A stretch of DNA of 64,000 nt, taken from positions 111,100 through 175,099 of the forward strand of contig JANQPX010000055.1 in NCBI GenBank assembly GCA_028285265.1, read 5' to 3'. Source of the stretch: Geminicoccaceae bacterium (GTDB taxonomy: Bacteria; Pseudomonadota; Alphaproteobacteria; Geminicoccales; Geminicoccaceae). Shown here piece after piece: positions 54,008 through 61,845 of the stretch; position 1 is the first letter of the stretch; every line of letters begins with the position of its first letter. The notes beneath the pieces were generated by a model. The model made no database searches, had not been told where the DNA came from, and saw only the letters and a list, made by a program, of their open reading frames with translations. The position numbers were made by a program, and so were the translations under genes.

Positions 54008-54991
54008 ATGTTGAGCCGTCGTCTATTGATTCTTTCGACAGCGTTACTTGGTCTATCGTTCAATGCGCCTGATGCACGCGCAGAGCCGATGCGCATTGCC
54101 TATCTGTCCCCATCTTTTGATGTTTCGGATGCATGGGAACGTGTCTATTGGGCCATTCAGGCTCGGCTCGAGGAAGTCGGGGTCGAGCACGAGATGCAAG
54201 CGCTCGCCGTCGCGAGCCATGTGGACCATGCGGGCCAGCTTGCCCAAGTCGAATCGGTGATTGCCAAAGGGGCCGACTATGTGTTTCTCGGTCCAACCGA
54301 ATATGAAGCGGCGATACCGGCTCTCAAGAAACTGAAGCAAGCGGAAATTCCGACTGTGGTCTTCAACTTCCTTGAACCTCATGAGGATGAGGAGGCACGC
54401 GCGATGATGTATGTCGCCTTCTCGCACGAGGAGGGTGGACGCCTTTCCGGCGAATGGGCAGCCGAGCATTTGGGCGGTAAGGGTAAGATTGCGATCCTGC
54501 AGGGCGCGCCTGGCGTGGTGAGCGACCAGCGAAGTGGCGGTTTCTTGAAGGTCGTTGAACAACATCCCGATATCGAGGTGATCATGGGGCCGCACACCGA
54601 CTTCGACCGCAGCAAGGCGTTCGATGCCGCGCAAAACCTGCTGACCGCCCATGACGATATCGATCTCATTTATGGCGTGTCGACTGCCGTGGGTCTTGGG
54701 GCGGCGCAAGTGGTGCGACAGGCAGGCAAGTCGGATCAAATCGCCACGATGGGTTTTGGTGGCACGGGTGATGAGATTGTCGCGATGAATGAAGGTTGGC
54801 TGACAGCCTCGGTGCTCCGTTCGATCGACGACAGTGGTGTTGCCATTGCTGATGCCTTTGTCGCGCATAGTAAGGGCGAGGAGGTGCCGCAGGTCTGGGG
54901 CGGGCCTTTTGTCATGGTGGACAAGGATTCGGACGCCGCTGCTCTGGTTGAGCAGGCTAACCGCTATTCGAAGCCTAAAATGGGCCGCTAG
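54008..54991 (+). CDS. CUT2 sugar ABC transporter 2, periplasmic binding protein
   Basis: A 327-residue type-I binding protein. A Sec signal peptide (MLSRRLLILSTALLGLSF, ending near DARAEP) precedes MRIAYLSPSFDVSDAWERVY and the second-lobe motif IYGVSTAVGLGAAQVVRQAG. The open frame starts earlier, but AAGGGAGG seven bases before ATG 54008 fixes the start and gives a proper signal peptide. Similar to ribose/autoinducer-2-type binders; ligand unknown. An SDR gene follows after stem-loops. Confidence 0.9.
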   Translation: MLSRRLLILSTALLGLSFNAPDARAEPMRIAYLSPSFDVSDAWERVYWAIQARLEEVGVEHEMQALAVASHVDHAGQLAQVESVIAKGADYVFLGPTEYEAAIPALKKLKQAEIPTVVFNFLEPHEDEEARAMMYVAFSHEEGGRLSGEWAAEHLGGKGKIAILQGAPGVVSDQRSGGFLKVVEQHPDIEVIMGPHTDFDRSKAFDAAQNLLTAHDDIDLIYGVSTAVGLGAAQVVRQAGKSDQIATMGFGGTGDEIVAMNEGWLTASVLRSIDDSGVAIADAFVAHSKGEEVPQVWGGPFVMVDKDSDAAALVEQANRYSKPKMGR

Positions 54992-55057
54992 TCGTATCGC
55001 GACGACTGAGACTCTAACTGGCTTGGCCTAGTTCAACATGATCCGGCCAAGTCTGTG

Positions 55058-55085
55058 GGGCCGTGATCAACGACGATCGCGGCCC
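55058..55085 (+). terminator. Stem-loop between binding protein 2 and the SDR gene
   Basis: GGGCCG at 55058-55063 pairs with CGGCCC at 55080-55085, and GATC inside pairs with GATC after a mismatch. It is followed by TTCTC, too short a U-run for a strong terminator. Smaller inverted repeats (AGTCGT/ACGACT from 54990, CTTGGCC/GGCCAAG from 55022) precede it. It lies 25 bases before the SDR start and may weaken or set read-through into that gene. Confidence 0.45.
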
Positions 55086-55110
55086 TTCTCAATTCCAAGG
55101 GAGTGCAAAC

Positions 55111-55881
55111 GTGAGCAGTTTTGTCGAGCGTTTTTCATTGACGGGAAAGACCGCGCTGGTGACCGGCGCTTCCAAGGGCATCGGCGTTGAAGCCTGTGCT
55201 GTTCTTGCCGACGCAGGCGCCGACATCGCTGCCGTCGCACGAGATCCGGATGGCCTTGCCGAAGCAGTGGACAAGGTTCAAGCATTGGGTCGAAAGGCGG
55301 TCGCGATCGAAGCTGATCTTGCGACATCAGATGGGCCGGTGGATGCTGCAAAGGCGGCGCTCGATCATTTCGGCAAGGTCGATATTCTCGTCAATAATGC
55401 CGGGATCACCTTTGTCGAGTCGTTGCTGGACACCACGATCGAGCATTGGGACATGATCATGGCTGTCAATCTGCGTGCTCCCTTTTTGCTGGCTCGTACG
55501 CTCGCGCCGCAGATGATCACCCGCAAGGCTGGCAAGATCATCAACGTCTCCTCCCAAACCAGTGTGGTCGCGCTTGATGATCATGCTGCCTACGCAGCCT
55601 CGAAGAATGGATTGAATGGGCTTACGAAGGTCATGACATCGGAGTGGGCCAAGCACAACATTCAGTGCAACGCGATCCTACCGACCGTGATCCTGACTCC
55701 CATGGGAGACAAGGTCTGGGGCGACCCAGCCAAAGGCGATCCGATGAAGGCGAAGATTCCGGCCGGCCGATTTGGCTATCCGGTCGAAGTCGCGGATCTC
55801 ATCCTCTTTCTAGCCTCATCCGCTTCCGACATGATCAATGGCGACAGCATCATGCTCGATGGTGGATACACCTCGCTTTGA
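55111..55881 (+). CDS. SDR oxidoreductase (2-deoxygluconate/gluconate dehydrogenase-like)
   Basis: A 256-residue short-chain dehydrogenase. NAD(P) motif TGASKGIG at about 18-25, structural NNAG at 95-98, and active-site Ser147/148, Tyr161 and Lys165 in YAASKNG. It is nearest to the gluconate/2-deoxygluconate 3-dehydrogenase branch by overall look. GTG 55111 is chosen: AAGGGAG is seven bases upstream and the protein then begins MSSFVERFSLTGKTALV. The frame runs back to 55063 but that start is inside a stem-loop. It follows sugar importer 2 and probably oxidises the sugar or acid taken up. Confidence 0.85.
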   Translation: MSSFVERFSLTGKTALVTGASKGIGVEACAVLADAGADIAAVARDPDGLAEAVDKVQALGRKAVAIEADLATSDGPVDAAKAALDHFGKVDILVNNAGITFVESLLDTTIEHWDMIMAVNLRAPFLLARTLAPQMITRKAGKIINVSSQTSVVALDDHAAYAASKNGLNGLTKVMTSEWAKHNIQCNAILPTVILTPMGDKVWGDPAKGDPMKAKIPAGRFGYPVEVADLILFLASSASDMINGDSIMLDGGYTSL

Positions 55882-55967
55882 GCGCCACTGCGACGCCCGT
55901 CGACAGCTGCTTGCTTCATTTGTGACAGCCAATTGGCGACCACCTCATGGTCAAAGCGTGAAGGATA

Positions 55968-56771
55968 TCACTGCATGATCATGCCGCCATCGATCATGAA
56001 GAGCTGGCCGGTCATATAGTCGGACTCGGGCGACGCCAGGAACGCGGCGGTGCCGACCACGTCCTTCGGGTAAGAATAGCGCTTCATCAGGATCATGTTT
56101 TCGGCGAGCAAGTCCATGGACTCGCCTTCCTTTTCGAACTTGCCGATGGCGACTAGATCCTTGTCAAGTTGCTCCCAAAGCTCGGTGCGCACGACGCCCG
56201 GGCCATAGCCGTTGACGGTGATGTTGTGCTCCACTAGCGCTTTCGCGCCGCCATTGATCATGGCGAGCACGGCATGTTTGGAACAGGAATATGGCACGAC
56301 GTCATCGAAGGCTTGTCGGGACAGGATCGAGCCGACATTGATGATTTTGTAAGGGTAGTCCTTTTTTCCCTGTTTGATCATTTGCTTCGCCGCCTCCTGC
56401 ATGCCGATGAGCACGCCGAGCGCGTTAACTTCCATGATCTTGTTGAAGTTCTCCTCGGTGACGTCCAGAAACATCAGCGGCTTATTGATGCCGGCATTGT
56501 TGAGCATCACGTTGATCGAGCCGAAGGCGTCGACCGTCGCCTGCACGGCGGCTTTCATCTGATCACGCTTGGTGACGTCAAGCGGAACCCCGATCGCTTC
56601 GCCCCCGGCTCCTTTAATCCGCTCGGCAACGTCCTTGCAGCCTTCTTCATTGATATCGCCGAGACAGACCTTGGCGCCCTGCGCCGCGTAATACTCGCCA
56701 ATGGCCGCGCCCATGCCCTGGGCACCACCGGTTATCAGGACGTTTTTGCCCGCGAGCCGGGTTTTGTCCAT
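55968..56771 (-). CDS. SDR oxidoreductase divergent from sugar importer 3
   Basis: A 267-residue short-chain dehydrogenase with TGGAQGMGAAIG near 14-25, NNAG at 91-94, Ser148, Tyr161 and Lys165 (YSCSKHAVLAM). The C-terminal MTGQLFMIDGGM is typical of the sorbitol/galactitol/acetoin reductase group, so a sugar alcohol is a plausible substrate. Its start lies 179 bases from the start of the importer 3 operon on the other strand, with a palindrome in between that is also found before the HTH-SBP regulator. It is therefore probably co-regulated with the importer. Confidence 0.88.
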   Translation of the reverse strand: MDKTRLAGKNVLITGGAQGMGAAIGEYYAAQGAKVCLGDINEEGCKDVAERIKGAGGEAIGVPLDVTKRDQMKAAVQATVDAFGSINVMLNNAGINKPLMFLDVTEENFNKIMEVNALGVLIGMQEAAKQMIKQGKKDYPYKIINVGSILSRQAFDDVVPYSCSKHAVLAMINGGAKALVEHNITVNGYGPGVVRTELWEQLDKDLVAIGKFEKEGESMDLLAENMILMKRYSYPKDVVGTAAFLASPESDYMTGQLFMIDGGMIMQ

Positions 56772-56848
56772 CTTGGCTTCCTCCTGGATCGTGTCGCCTC
56801 TCCGCTCCTTGCAGCTTTGCCTTCTGCATCAGCACGGGAAACGCAAAA

Positions 56849-56867
56849 GATATCCAATTTGGACATC
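56849..56867. promoter_or_regulatory. Palindromic operator A (TCCAA-T-TTGGA core)
   Basis: The 11-bp perfect palindrome TCCAATTTGGA (56853-56863) is extended on both sides by GAT/ATC with one mismatched pair, giving 19 bp. It lies between the divergent SDR and importer 3 operon. Related palindromes occur at 61763-61779 and 63708-63720, giving a shared TCCAnnnTGGA core. The likely binder is the HTH-SBP protein at 61846. Confidence 0.6.
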
Positions 56868-56949
56868 TCTGCTGTTCATGGCGGCTTCGGTCTTCTGCAA
56901 CATGGTTATCTGCTAAGCGAGACGGCCGCGCTGTTTCGGGGAGGACAAC

Positions 56950-58008
56950 ATGACGAAAAAACGGGAGACGAAGATGTCATATTTTCGAAGCGTCACCGGC
57001 GTGGCGACGGCGGCCTGCCTGACGGCAGGAGTGCTGGTTAGCTCGGCGATCGCGCAGGACAAGGGCTCGATTGTTTCCTTCAATGGTCCCGCGGGCGAAG
57101 CCTATATCGGCCGGTTCATTACCGGTATCAAGGAAACGGCCGAGCTCAAGGGCTTCGACATCAAGGTCTTCGAGAATCAGTTCAATCAGGCCGAGCAGGA
57201 TCAACAGGTGCAGCAGGTCTTGGCTGCTGGCCAGCTGCCTGACGTTTTCATCTGGTGGCCGTCGGACGCGACCGCTGGTCTTGGGTCCCTTCGTGCCCTT
57301 CACAAGACTGGCGTGCCCGTCTTGAAGATCAACCAGCTGCCGAATGAGCAGGACAAGCAGTACATCTTCGGCTACGCCGGTCCCGATGACCGTCTGCGTG
57401 CCCGTAACGCTGGCTACATGATGCGCGAGGCTGCGGCTGCAAAGAAGGCTGCGGGCGGCGAAGGCTTCAATGTCATCGTCCTCTCCTATCCCCATTCCTA
57501 TGGCGGCTACGGATTGTCGATCAACGCCTTCAAGGAAGCGATCGCCGGCTCCGATCTCAACATCATCGGCGATGTCGACGAAGGCTTCGGCCAGGCCAAT
57601 GGCTACAAGGGCGCGGCGAAGCTGATCGCCAGCGTCAAGGACCAGGGCATCCACTTCGTCTACGGGATGGATGATGCCATCCTGACGGGCGGCATCAAAG
57701 CGCTGGAAGAAGCGGGCTACACCATGGGTGACGACGTGGTCGCCGTCGGCACGGTCTGCAATGGCGACAAGCAGCTGATCGAGGAAGGCAAGCAGTTCGG
57801 CACGACCCTGCAGTCACCTCTCCACGAAGGGCAACTCGCTATCAAGTTGGTTGAGGAGTATCTGGAGACTGGCGAACTTGCGGAATACATCAATTTCACA
57901 CCGAACCCAGCCGTCACCAAGGAGACGTTGGAGACAACTGCGCTTCGCGGCTATGACGGTAACCTCTACGGCATCGACGAGCTCTGCTCCGGCGCCTGGG
58001 GTGGCTGA
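56950..58008 (+). CDS. CUT2 sugar ABC transporter 3, periplasmic binding protein
   Basis: A 352-residue type-I binding protein. A Sec signal peptide (MSYFRSVTGVATAACLTAGV, ending near AIAQDK) precedes IVSFNGPAGEAYIGRFITGI and a second lobe with VYGMDDAILTGGIKALEEAG. Starts at ATG 56950 (GGGGAGGACAAC) or 56974 (GGGAGACGAAG) both have good ribosome sites. Codon use is strongly G/C at third positions and the product is rich in Gln/Gly, as in highly expressed genes. First gene of a four-gene importer; a palindrome lies upstream and a stem-loop downstream. Close to ribose/sorbitol-type binders; ligand unproven. Confidence 0.9.
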   Translation: MTKKRETKMSYFRSVTGVATAACLTAGVLVSSAIAQDKGSIVSFNGPAGEAYIGRFITGIKETAELKGFDIKVFENQFNQAEQDQQVQQVLAAGQLPDVFIWWPSDATAGLGSLRALHKTGVPVLKINQLPNEQDKQYIFGYAGPDDRLRARNAGYMMREAAAAKKAAGGEGFNVIVLSYPHSYGGYGLSINAFKEAIAGSDLNIIGDVDEGFGQANGYKGAAKLIASVKDQGIHFVYGMDDAILTGGIKALEEAGYTMGDDVVAVGTVCNGDKQLIEEGKQFGTTLQSPLHEGQLAIKLVEEYLETGELAEYINFTPNPAVTKETLETTALRGYDGNLYGIDELCSGAWGG

Positions 58009-58046
58009 CGGCTGAGCTAGCCGTGGCTGACTTTGGTATAAGCGAT

Positions 58047-58072
58047 GCCGGGAGCGTTTCGACCCTCCCGGC
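58047..58072 (+). terminator. Intercistronic stem-loop between binding protein 3 and ATPase
   Basis: GCCGGGAG at 58047-58054 pairs perfectly with CTCCCGGC at 58065-58072 around a 10-base loop. It is followed by TTCGTTG, not a real U-tract. It lies 39 bases after the binding-protein stop and probably acts as a partial terminator or as a 3' end protector, giving excess binding protein over ATPase and permeases. Confidence 0.65.
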
Positions 58073-58131
58073 TTCGTTGCCGATCGTCGGCAGCATGTTA
58101 GTGAGGAATGCCGGATAAAAAGGGGAAGTCC

Positions 58132-59634
58132 GTGCAGCCCTTGTTGAAACTCTCATCCGTCAGCCGCTCCTTCGGCGCGATCCACGCGCTCAAAAACGTC
58201 GACTTCGAGATCCTGCCCGGCGAGGTCATGGGCTTGGTCGGCGAGAACGGCGCTGGCAAGTCGACGCTCGTCAAGATCATCAGCGGGTTCGACAATGGCT
58301 ACAGCGGCGACTACAGCTTTGACGATTCGCCCGTCCGCTTCTCCAATCCAGCGCGAGCAGAACAGGCCGGGATCGCGATTGCTCAGCAGGAGCTGAGCCT
58401 GATCCCGACCATGAGCGTGGCCGAGAACATTTTTCTCGCCGGTCACAACGTACCGGCCATCGCCAACAAACGGAAATTGGTAGACATGGCTCGGCCCTAT
58501 CTCGACGAGGTGGGTCTCGACTACATCAATCCCGCTACCGGCGTCGATCGTCTGTCGGTCGGTGAGCAGCATCTGGTCGAGGTCGCACGACTGATCGCCC
58601 ACGACCCGCGCATCCTGATCCTGGACGAACCGACTGCTGCCCTCGGCGAGCAAGACAGCATCCGCATTCTCGACATGGTGAGCAGGCTCTCGGAACGCGG
58701 CAAGTCGATCATCTATGTTAGCCACCGCCTCGACGAGATCTTTAAGATCACCGATCGGATCACCGTTTTGCGTGATGGCGAAAGCCAGCCGGCGCGCACG
58801 GCAGACAGCCTGAACGTTCATTCCCTGGTCGAGCTCATGTTGGGGCGTGAACTCGAAAATATGTTCCCGGCACAGCATGAGAATGGTCATGCCGAACCAC
58901 TGATGAAAGTTCGAGAACTCTGGCCGGACGGTTTGCTGGAACCGGTCAATTTCGACATCTACCCCGGCGAGATTCTGGGCCTGGCCGGACAGTTGGGCAG
59001 CGGCTCCGGCGAGATCCTAGCAGCCATGGGCGGCGCTCTTCGGACACGGTCCGGTGCGTTGACGTTATCGGGGCGGGACTTTCTCCCTTCGAGCCCCAAG
59101 GAAGCCATCGCCGCGGGCATTGCCTATTGCTCTGATGATCGAAAGTTGGATGGTCTTTTTCTGGGACGGCCGATCAAGGAGAACCTGTCGTCGCCATCGC
59201 TCGGTTCGATCTCCAAGTTTGGCTGGATGTTGCGGCCAGCGGAATGGAGCCTCGCCAATGGCATCGCGGAAAAGTTCACAATCGACGCCAGCCGCTTGAA
59301 TGCCGAGGCTGGCGTGCTGAGCGGCGGCAATCAGCAAAAGGTGGCGCTTGGCAAGTGGCTGTCGATCGAACCGAAAATCATCCTCGTGAACGAGCCAACC
59401 AGAGGCGTCGATGTCGGTGCGCGTGCCGAGATCTATCGAAAGCTCAGAGATCTTGCCGATGACGGTGCTGCCATCGTGGTCGCCTCGACCGACATTCAGG
59501 AGATCGCCAACCTACCGGATCGCATCATCACCTTCTACCGCGGCATGCAAATCGGCGAAATCGGGTTGGAGCAGATGAGCGCTGCCGCGATCCTGAAGCA
59601 GATCACTGATCCCTTCGATGAAACCAACCTTTGA
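58132..59634 (+). CDS. CUT2 sugar ABC transporter 3, double ATP-binding protein
   Basis: A 500-residue RbsA/XylG-type protein with two ATPase halves. First half: Walker A GLVGENGAGKSTLVKIISGF, signature LSVGEQHLVEVARL, Walker B ILILDEPTAAL. Second half lacks a normal Walker A (GQLGSGSGEI), keeps LSGGNQQKVALGKW and has Asn in place of the Walker B Asp (IILVNEPTRGVDVG), so only the first site is likely to turn over ATP, as is common for this class. GTG 58132 (AGGGGA five bases before) is preferred to an ATG 24 bases earlier. It drives the two permeases downstream. Confidence 0.88.
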   Translation: MQPLLKLSSVSRSFGAIHALKNVDFEILPGEVMGLVGENGAGKSTLVKIISGFDNGYSGDYSFDDSPVRFSNPARAEQAGIAIAQQELSLIPTMSVAENIFLAGHNVPAIANKRKLVDMARPYLDEVGLDYINPATGVDRLSVGEQHLVEVARLIAHDPRILILDEPTAALGEQDSIRILDMVSRLSERGKSIIYVSHRLDEIFKITDRITVLRDGESQPARTADSLNVHSLVELMLGRELENMFPAQHENGHAEPLMKVRELWPDGLLEPVNFDIYPGEILGLAGQLGSGSGEILAAMGGALRTRSGALTLSGRDFLPSSPKEAIAAGIAYCSDDRKLDGLFLGRPIKENLSSPSLGSISKFGWMLRPAEWSLANGIAEKFTIDASRLNAEAGVLSGGNQQKVALGKWLSIEPKIILVNEPTRGVDVGARAEIYRKLRDLADDGAAIVVASTDIQEIANLPDRIITFYRGMQIGEIGLEQMSAAAILKQITDPFDETNL

Positions 59635-59646
59635 GATGACCTTGTC

Positions 59647-60675
59647 ATGAGCACGCGCGCGATATCAGAGGAGGGAGCGAAAAGGGACTCGACCTGGGCG
59701 ACGCGCCTTGTCGACCGTTATTCGCCTTTGGTCCTTATCCTCGTCGCGTTGTTCGCCCTTGTCTTCATCTACGGTATGGTCACCGCGCCGAACTTCCTGA
59801 CCATCTTCAACATCAAGACCATCATTCGCGACGCGGCCCTTGTCGGCATCATGGCTGTCGGCCTGACCTTCGTTACGCTGTCCGGCAACTTCTTTCTGCT
59901 TTCCATGAAGGAGACGGCGGCGCTCTGCATCATCGCGTTCGCCATGGCGATGTCGGGCGGCTACGGCTTTGAGCTCGCCTTCCTGTTCACCATGGCGATC
60001 GCGATTGCTGCTGGCACGCTGCAGGGCGTTTTGATCGGTCTCGGCGGCAACCCGATTGTCGTGACATTGGGCGCCGCTGGTCTCTTCTACGGCATTGCAT
60101 CCTGGTGGAGTGACAATCTCGTCGTTTCATTCCGAAGGCCGCATGGTGCGGAGTGGTTGGGGACCGGGTCCTTTCTCGGCCTTCCCAACATCACAATCGC
60201 TTTCATCCTGATCGCGATTACTGCCGAGATCGTGCTTCGCTATACGAGCTTCGGCCGTCAGGTCTATCTGGTTGGCGCCAACCGTGCCGCCGGCAAGGCA
60301 ACCGGCCATGAAAACTTCTCCATGGCAATCAAGACCTGCATCATTGCGTCCGCTTGCTCCGCCTTCGTCGCGATCGCATTTTCAGCACAGGTGTCGAGTG
60401 CACAAGCCAACTACTTTTCATCCGAGTTCGGCTCATCAGGCGACATGACCATCCTCGTCATCGCGACCGTCATGGTCGGCGGCAACTCCATCATGGGCGG
60501 CTATGGCTCGACCCTTCGATCATCACTTGGCGCGATCTTCATTTCGACCGTCGACAACATGATGGTGCTGCATGGCTTCAACAGCGGCCCACGTGTTTTG
60601 GCAGTCGGTCTGATGATCGTCTTCAGCATCATTGTTTTTGCCTTGGTACGCCGAGGAAGCAGGGCTCAGGAATGA
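59647..60675 (+). CDS. CUT2 sugar ABC transporter 3, permease A
   Basis: A 342-residue RbsC-type permease with about ten helices. The typical AALVGIMAVGLTFVTLSGNF is near residue 57 and VMVGGNSIMGGYGSTLRSSL near 275. Its stop overlaps the ATG of the second permease gene in an ATGA junction. Two different permeases suggest a heterodimeric channel, which differs from importers 1 and 2. Confidence 0.92.
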   Translation: MSTRAISEEGAKRDSTWATRLVDRYSPLVLILVALFALVFIYGMVTAPNFLTIFNIKTIIRDAALVGIMAVGLTFVTLSGNFFLLSMKETAALCIIAFAMAMSGGYGFELAFLFTMAIAIAAGTLQGVLIGLGGNPIVVTLGAAGLFYGIASWWSDNLVVSFRRPHGAEWLGTGSFLGLPNITIAFILIAITAEIVLRYTSFGRQVYLVGANRAAGKATGHENFSMAIKTCIIASACSAFVAIAFSAQVSSAQANYFSSEFGSSGDMTILVIATVMVGGNSIMGGYGSTLRSSLGAIFISTVDNMMVLHGFNSGPRVLAVGLMIVFSIIVFALVRRGSRAQE

Positions 60676-61745
60676 ACACCGCATCGCAAAACGAAGGCTT
60701 GGCCGCCCGGTTAAAAAGCTGGATCGTCGGCAATCCCGATCTCGCCTTTGCCATCCTGCTAGCCGCCTGCGTCTATGGCTATTTCGCCTTCTCGAACGAG
60801 CTGTTCTTCACCCACAACACCACCTTCGCGATCATGGAGCGTTTTGCTGTCCTTGGTCTGGTGGGTCTAGCGCTGACGCTCTGCATCATCGCCGGCGAGA
60901 TCGATCTTTCCATCGGCTCGAACGCGGCCCTCGCCGCCGTGATCGTCGTGCGTTTTACCGATCAACTCGGCGCGCCGACCGCAGCCCTCATCGCGATCGG
61001 CATCGCCGGCATGATCGGTCTCATCCAAGGCTATTTCATCGCCTATCTGCGCATCCGTGCGATCGTCTTGACAGTCGGCACGTTGATGCTTCTTCGCGGC
61101 GTCGCTCTCTTCGCCGCCGAAGAAAAAACGGTGATGCTCACCGACTTCACCGTGCCGGATTTCATCACCACCAAGATGCTCGTCTACTTCTCGCCGGCGA
61201 GTCTCCTGGTCATCGCCATGTTCGTTCTGGTCGGCCTCTTCATGAACTACACGCGCTATGGGCGCGAGATCTATGCGATCGGAGGGGCCAGAAAGGAAGC
61301 GCTGGCATCGGGCATCAATCTGAAGCGCCCAATGATGATCGTCTTTACCATCTCAGGCATCTGTGCAGGACTCGGCGGCGTGATCATCGGTCTGCGTTCG
61401 GGAACCGCGCAAGCGCTTGGCCTGCAATATCTTCTCCTGGCCGGCACGGTGGCAGCCTTCATCGGCGGAGTCAGTATTCTCGGCGGGCGGGGCGGAGTCA
61501 TCGGCGCTGCGATCGGTACGCTGACGGTGAACTTCTTGAACACCGGCCTAGTCTTCAACGTCACGCCCGCTTTCATGGTGCAGCTCTATCTGGGCATTCT
61601 CTTGATGATCGTGATCATGTTCCAGACAGGTTCCCGTATGTTCGACGCGCAGCAGCGGCGAAAGCAGGTGCTGAATGCCGTCGATCATCGGCGCGACATC
61701 TTTCTCACGAGGAAACGAGAACTTACGCCTGTACAGCAGGAGTGA
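60672..61745 (+). CDS. CUT2 sugar ABC transporter 3, permease B
   Basis: A 357-residue permease of the same family. The family motif RFAVLGLVGLALTLCIIAGE is near residue 57, then IDLSIGSNAALAA; GGVSILGGRGGVIGAAIGTL is near 270. The long upstream frame is antisense-free overlap with permease A, so ATG 60672 (ATGA overlap, AGGA upstream) is used. Last gene of the importer. An 17-bp palindrome follows 18 bases after its stop, in front of the regulator gene. Confidence 0.92.
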   Translation: MNTASQNEGLAARLKSWIVGNPDLAFAILLAACVYGYFAFSNELFFTHNTTFAIMERFAVLGLVGLALTLCIIAGEIDLSIGSNAALAAVIVVRFTDQLGAPTAALIAIGIAGMIGLIQGYFIAYLRIRAIVLTVGTLMLLRGVALFAAEEKTVMLTDFTVPDFITTKMLVYFSPASLLVIAMFVLVGLFMNYTRYGREIYAIGGARKEALASGINLKRPMMIVFTISGICAGLGGVIIGLRSGTAQALGLQYLLLAGTVAAFIGGVSILGGRGGVIGAAIGTLTVNFLNTGLVFNVTPAFMVQLYLGILLMIVIMFQTGSRMFDAQQRRKQVLNAVDHRRDIFLTRKRELTPVQQE

Positions 61746-61762
61746 TTTTAGGGAGGAAACAG

Positions 61763-61779
61763 TTATCCAGCCTGGATAA
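61763..61779. promoter_or_regulatory. Palindromic operator B (17-bp perfect palindrome)
   Basis: TTATCCAGCCTGGATAA is a perfect palindrome around a central C. It lies 67 bases upstream of the HTH-SBP regulator's ATG, the classic place for autoregulation. It shares ATCCAnnnTGGAT with operators A and C. Confidence 0.7.
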
Positions 61780-61845
61780 GTTTGGCCAACGGGTTACATC
61801 TCGAAGAAGAAAAAAGTTGAAAGAGATGCGTTCAGGGGAGGCAGC

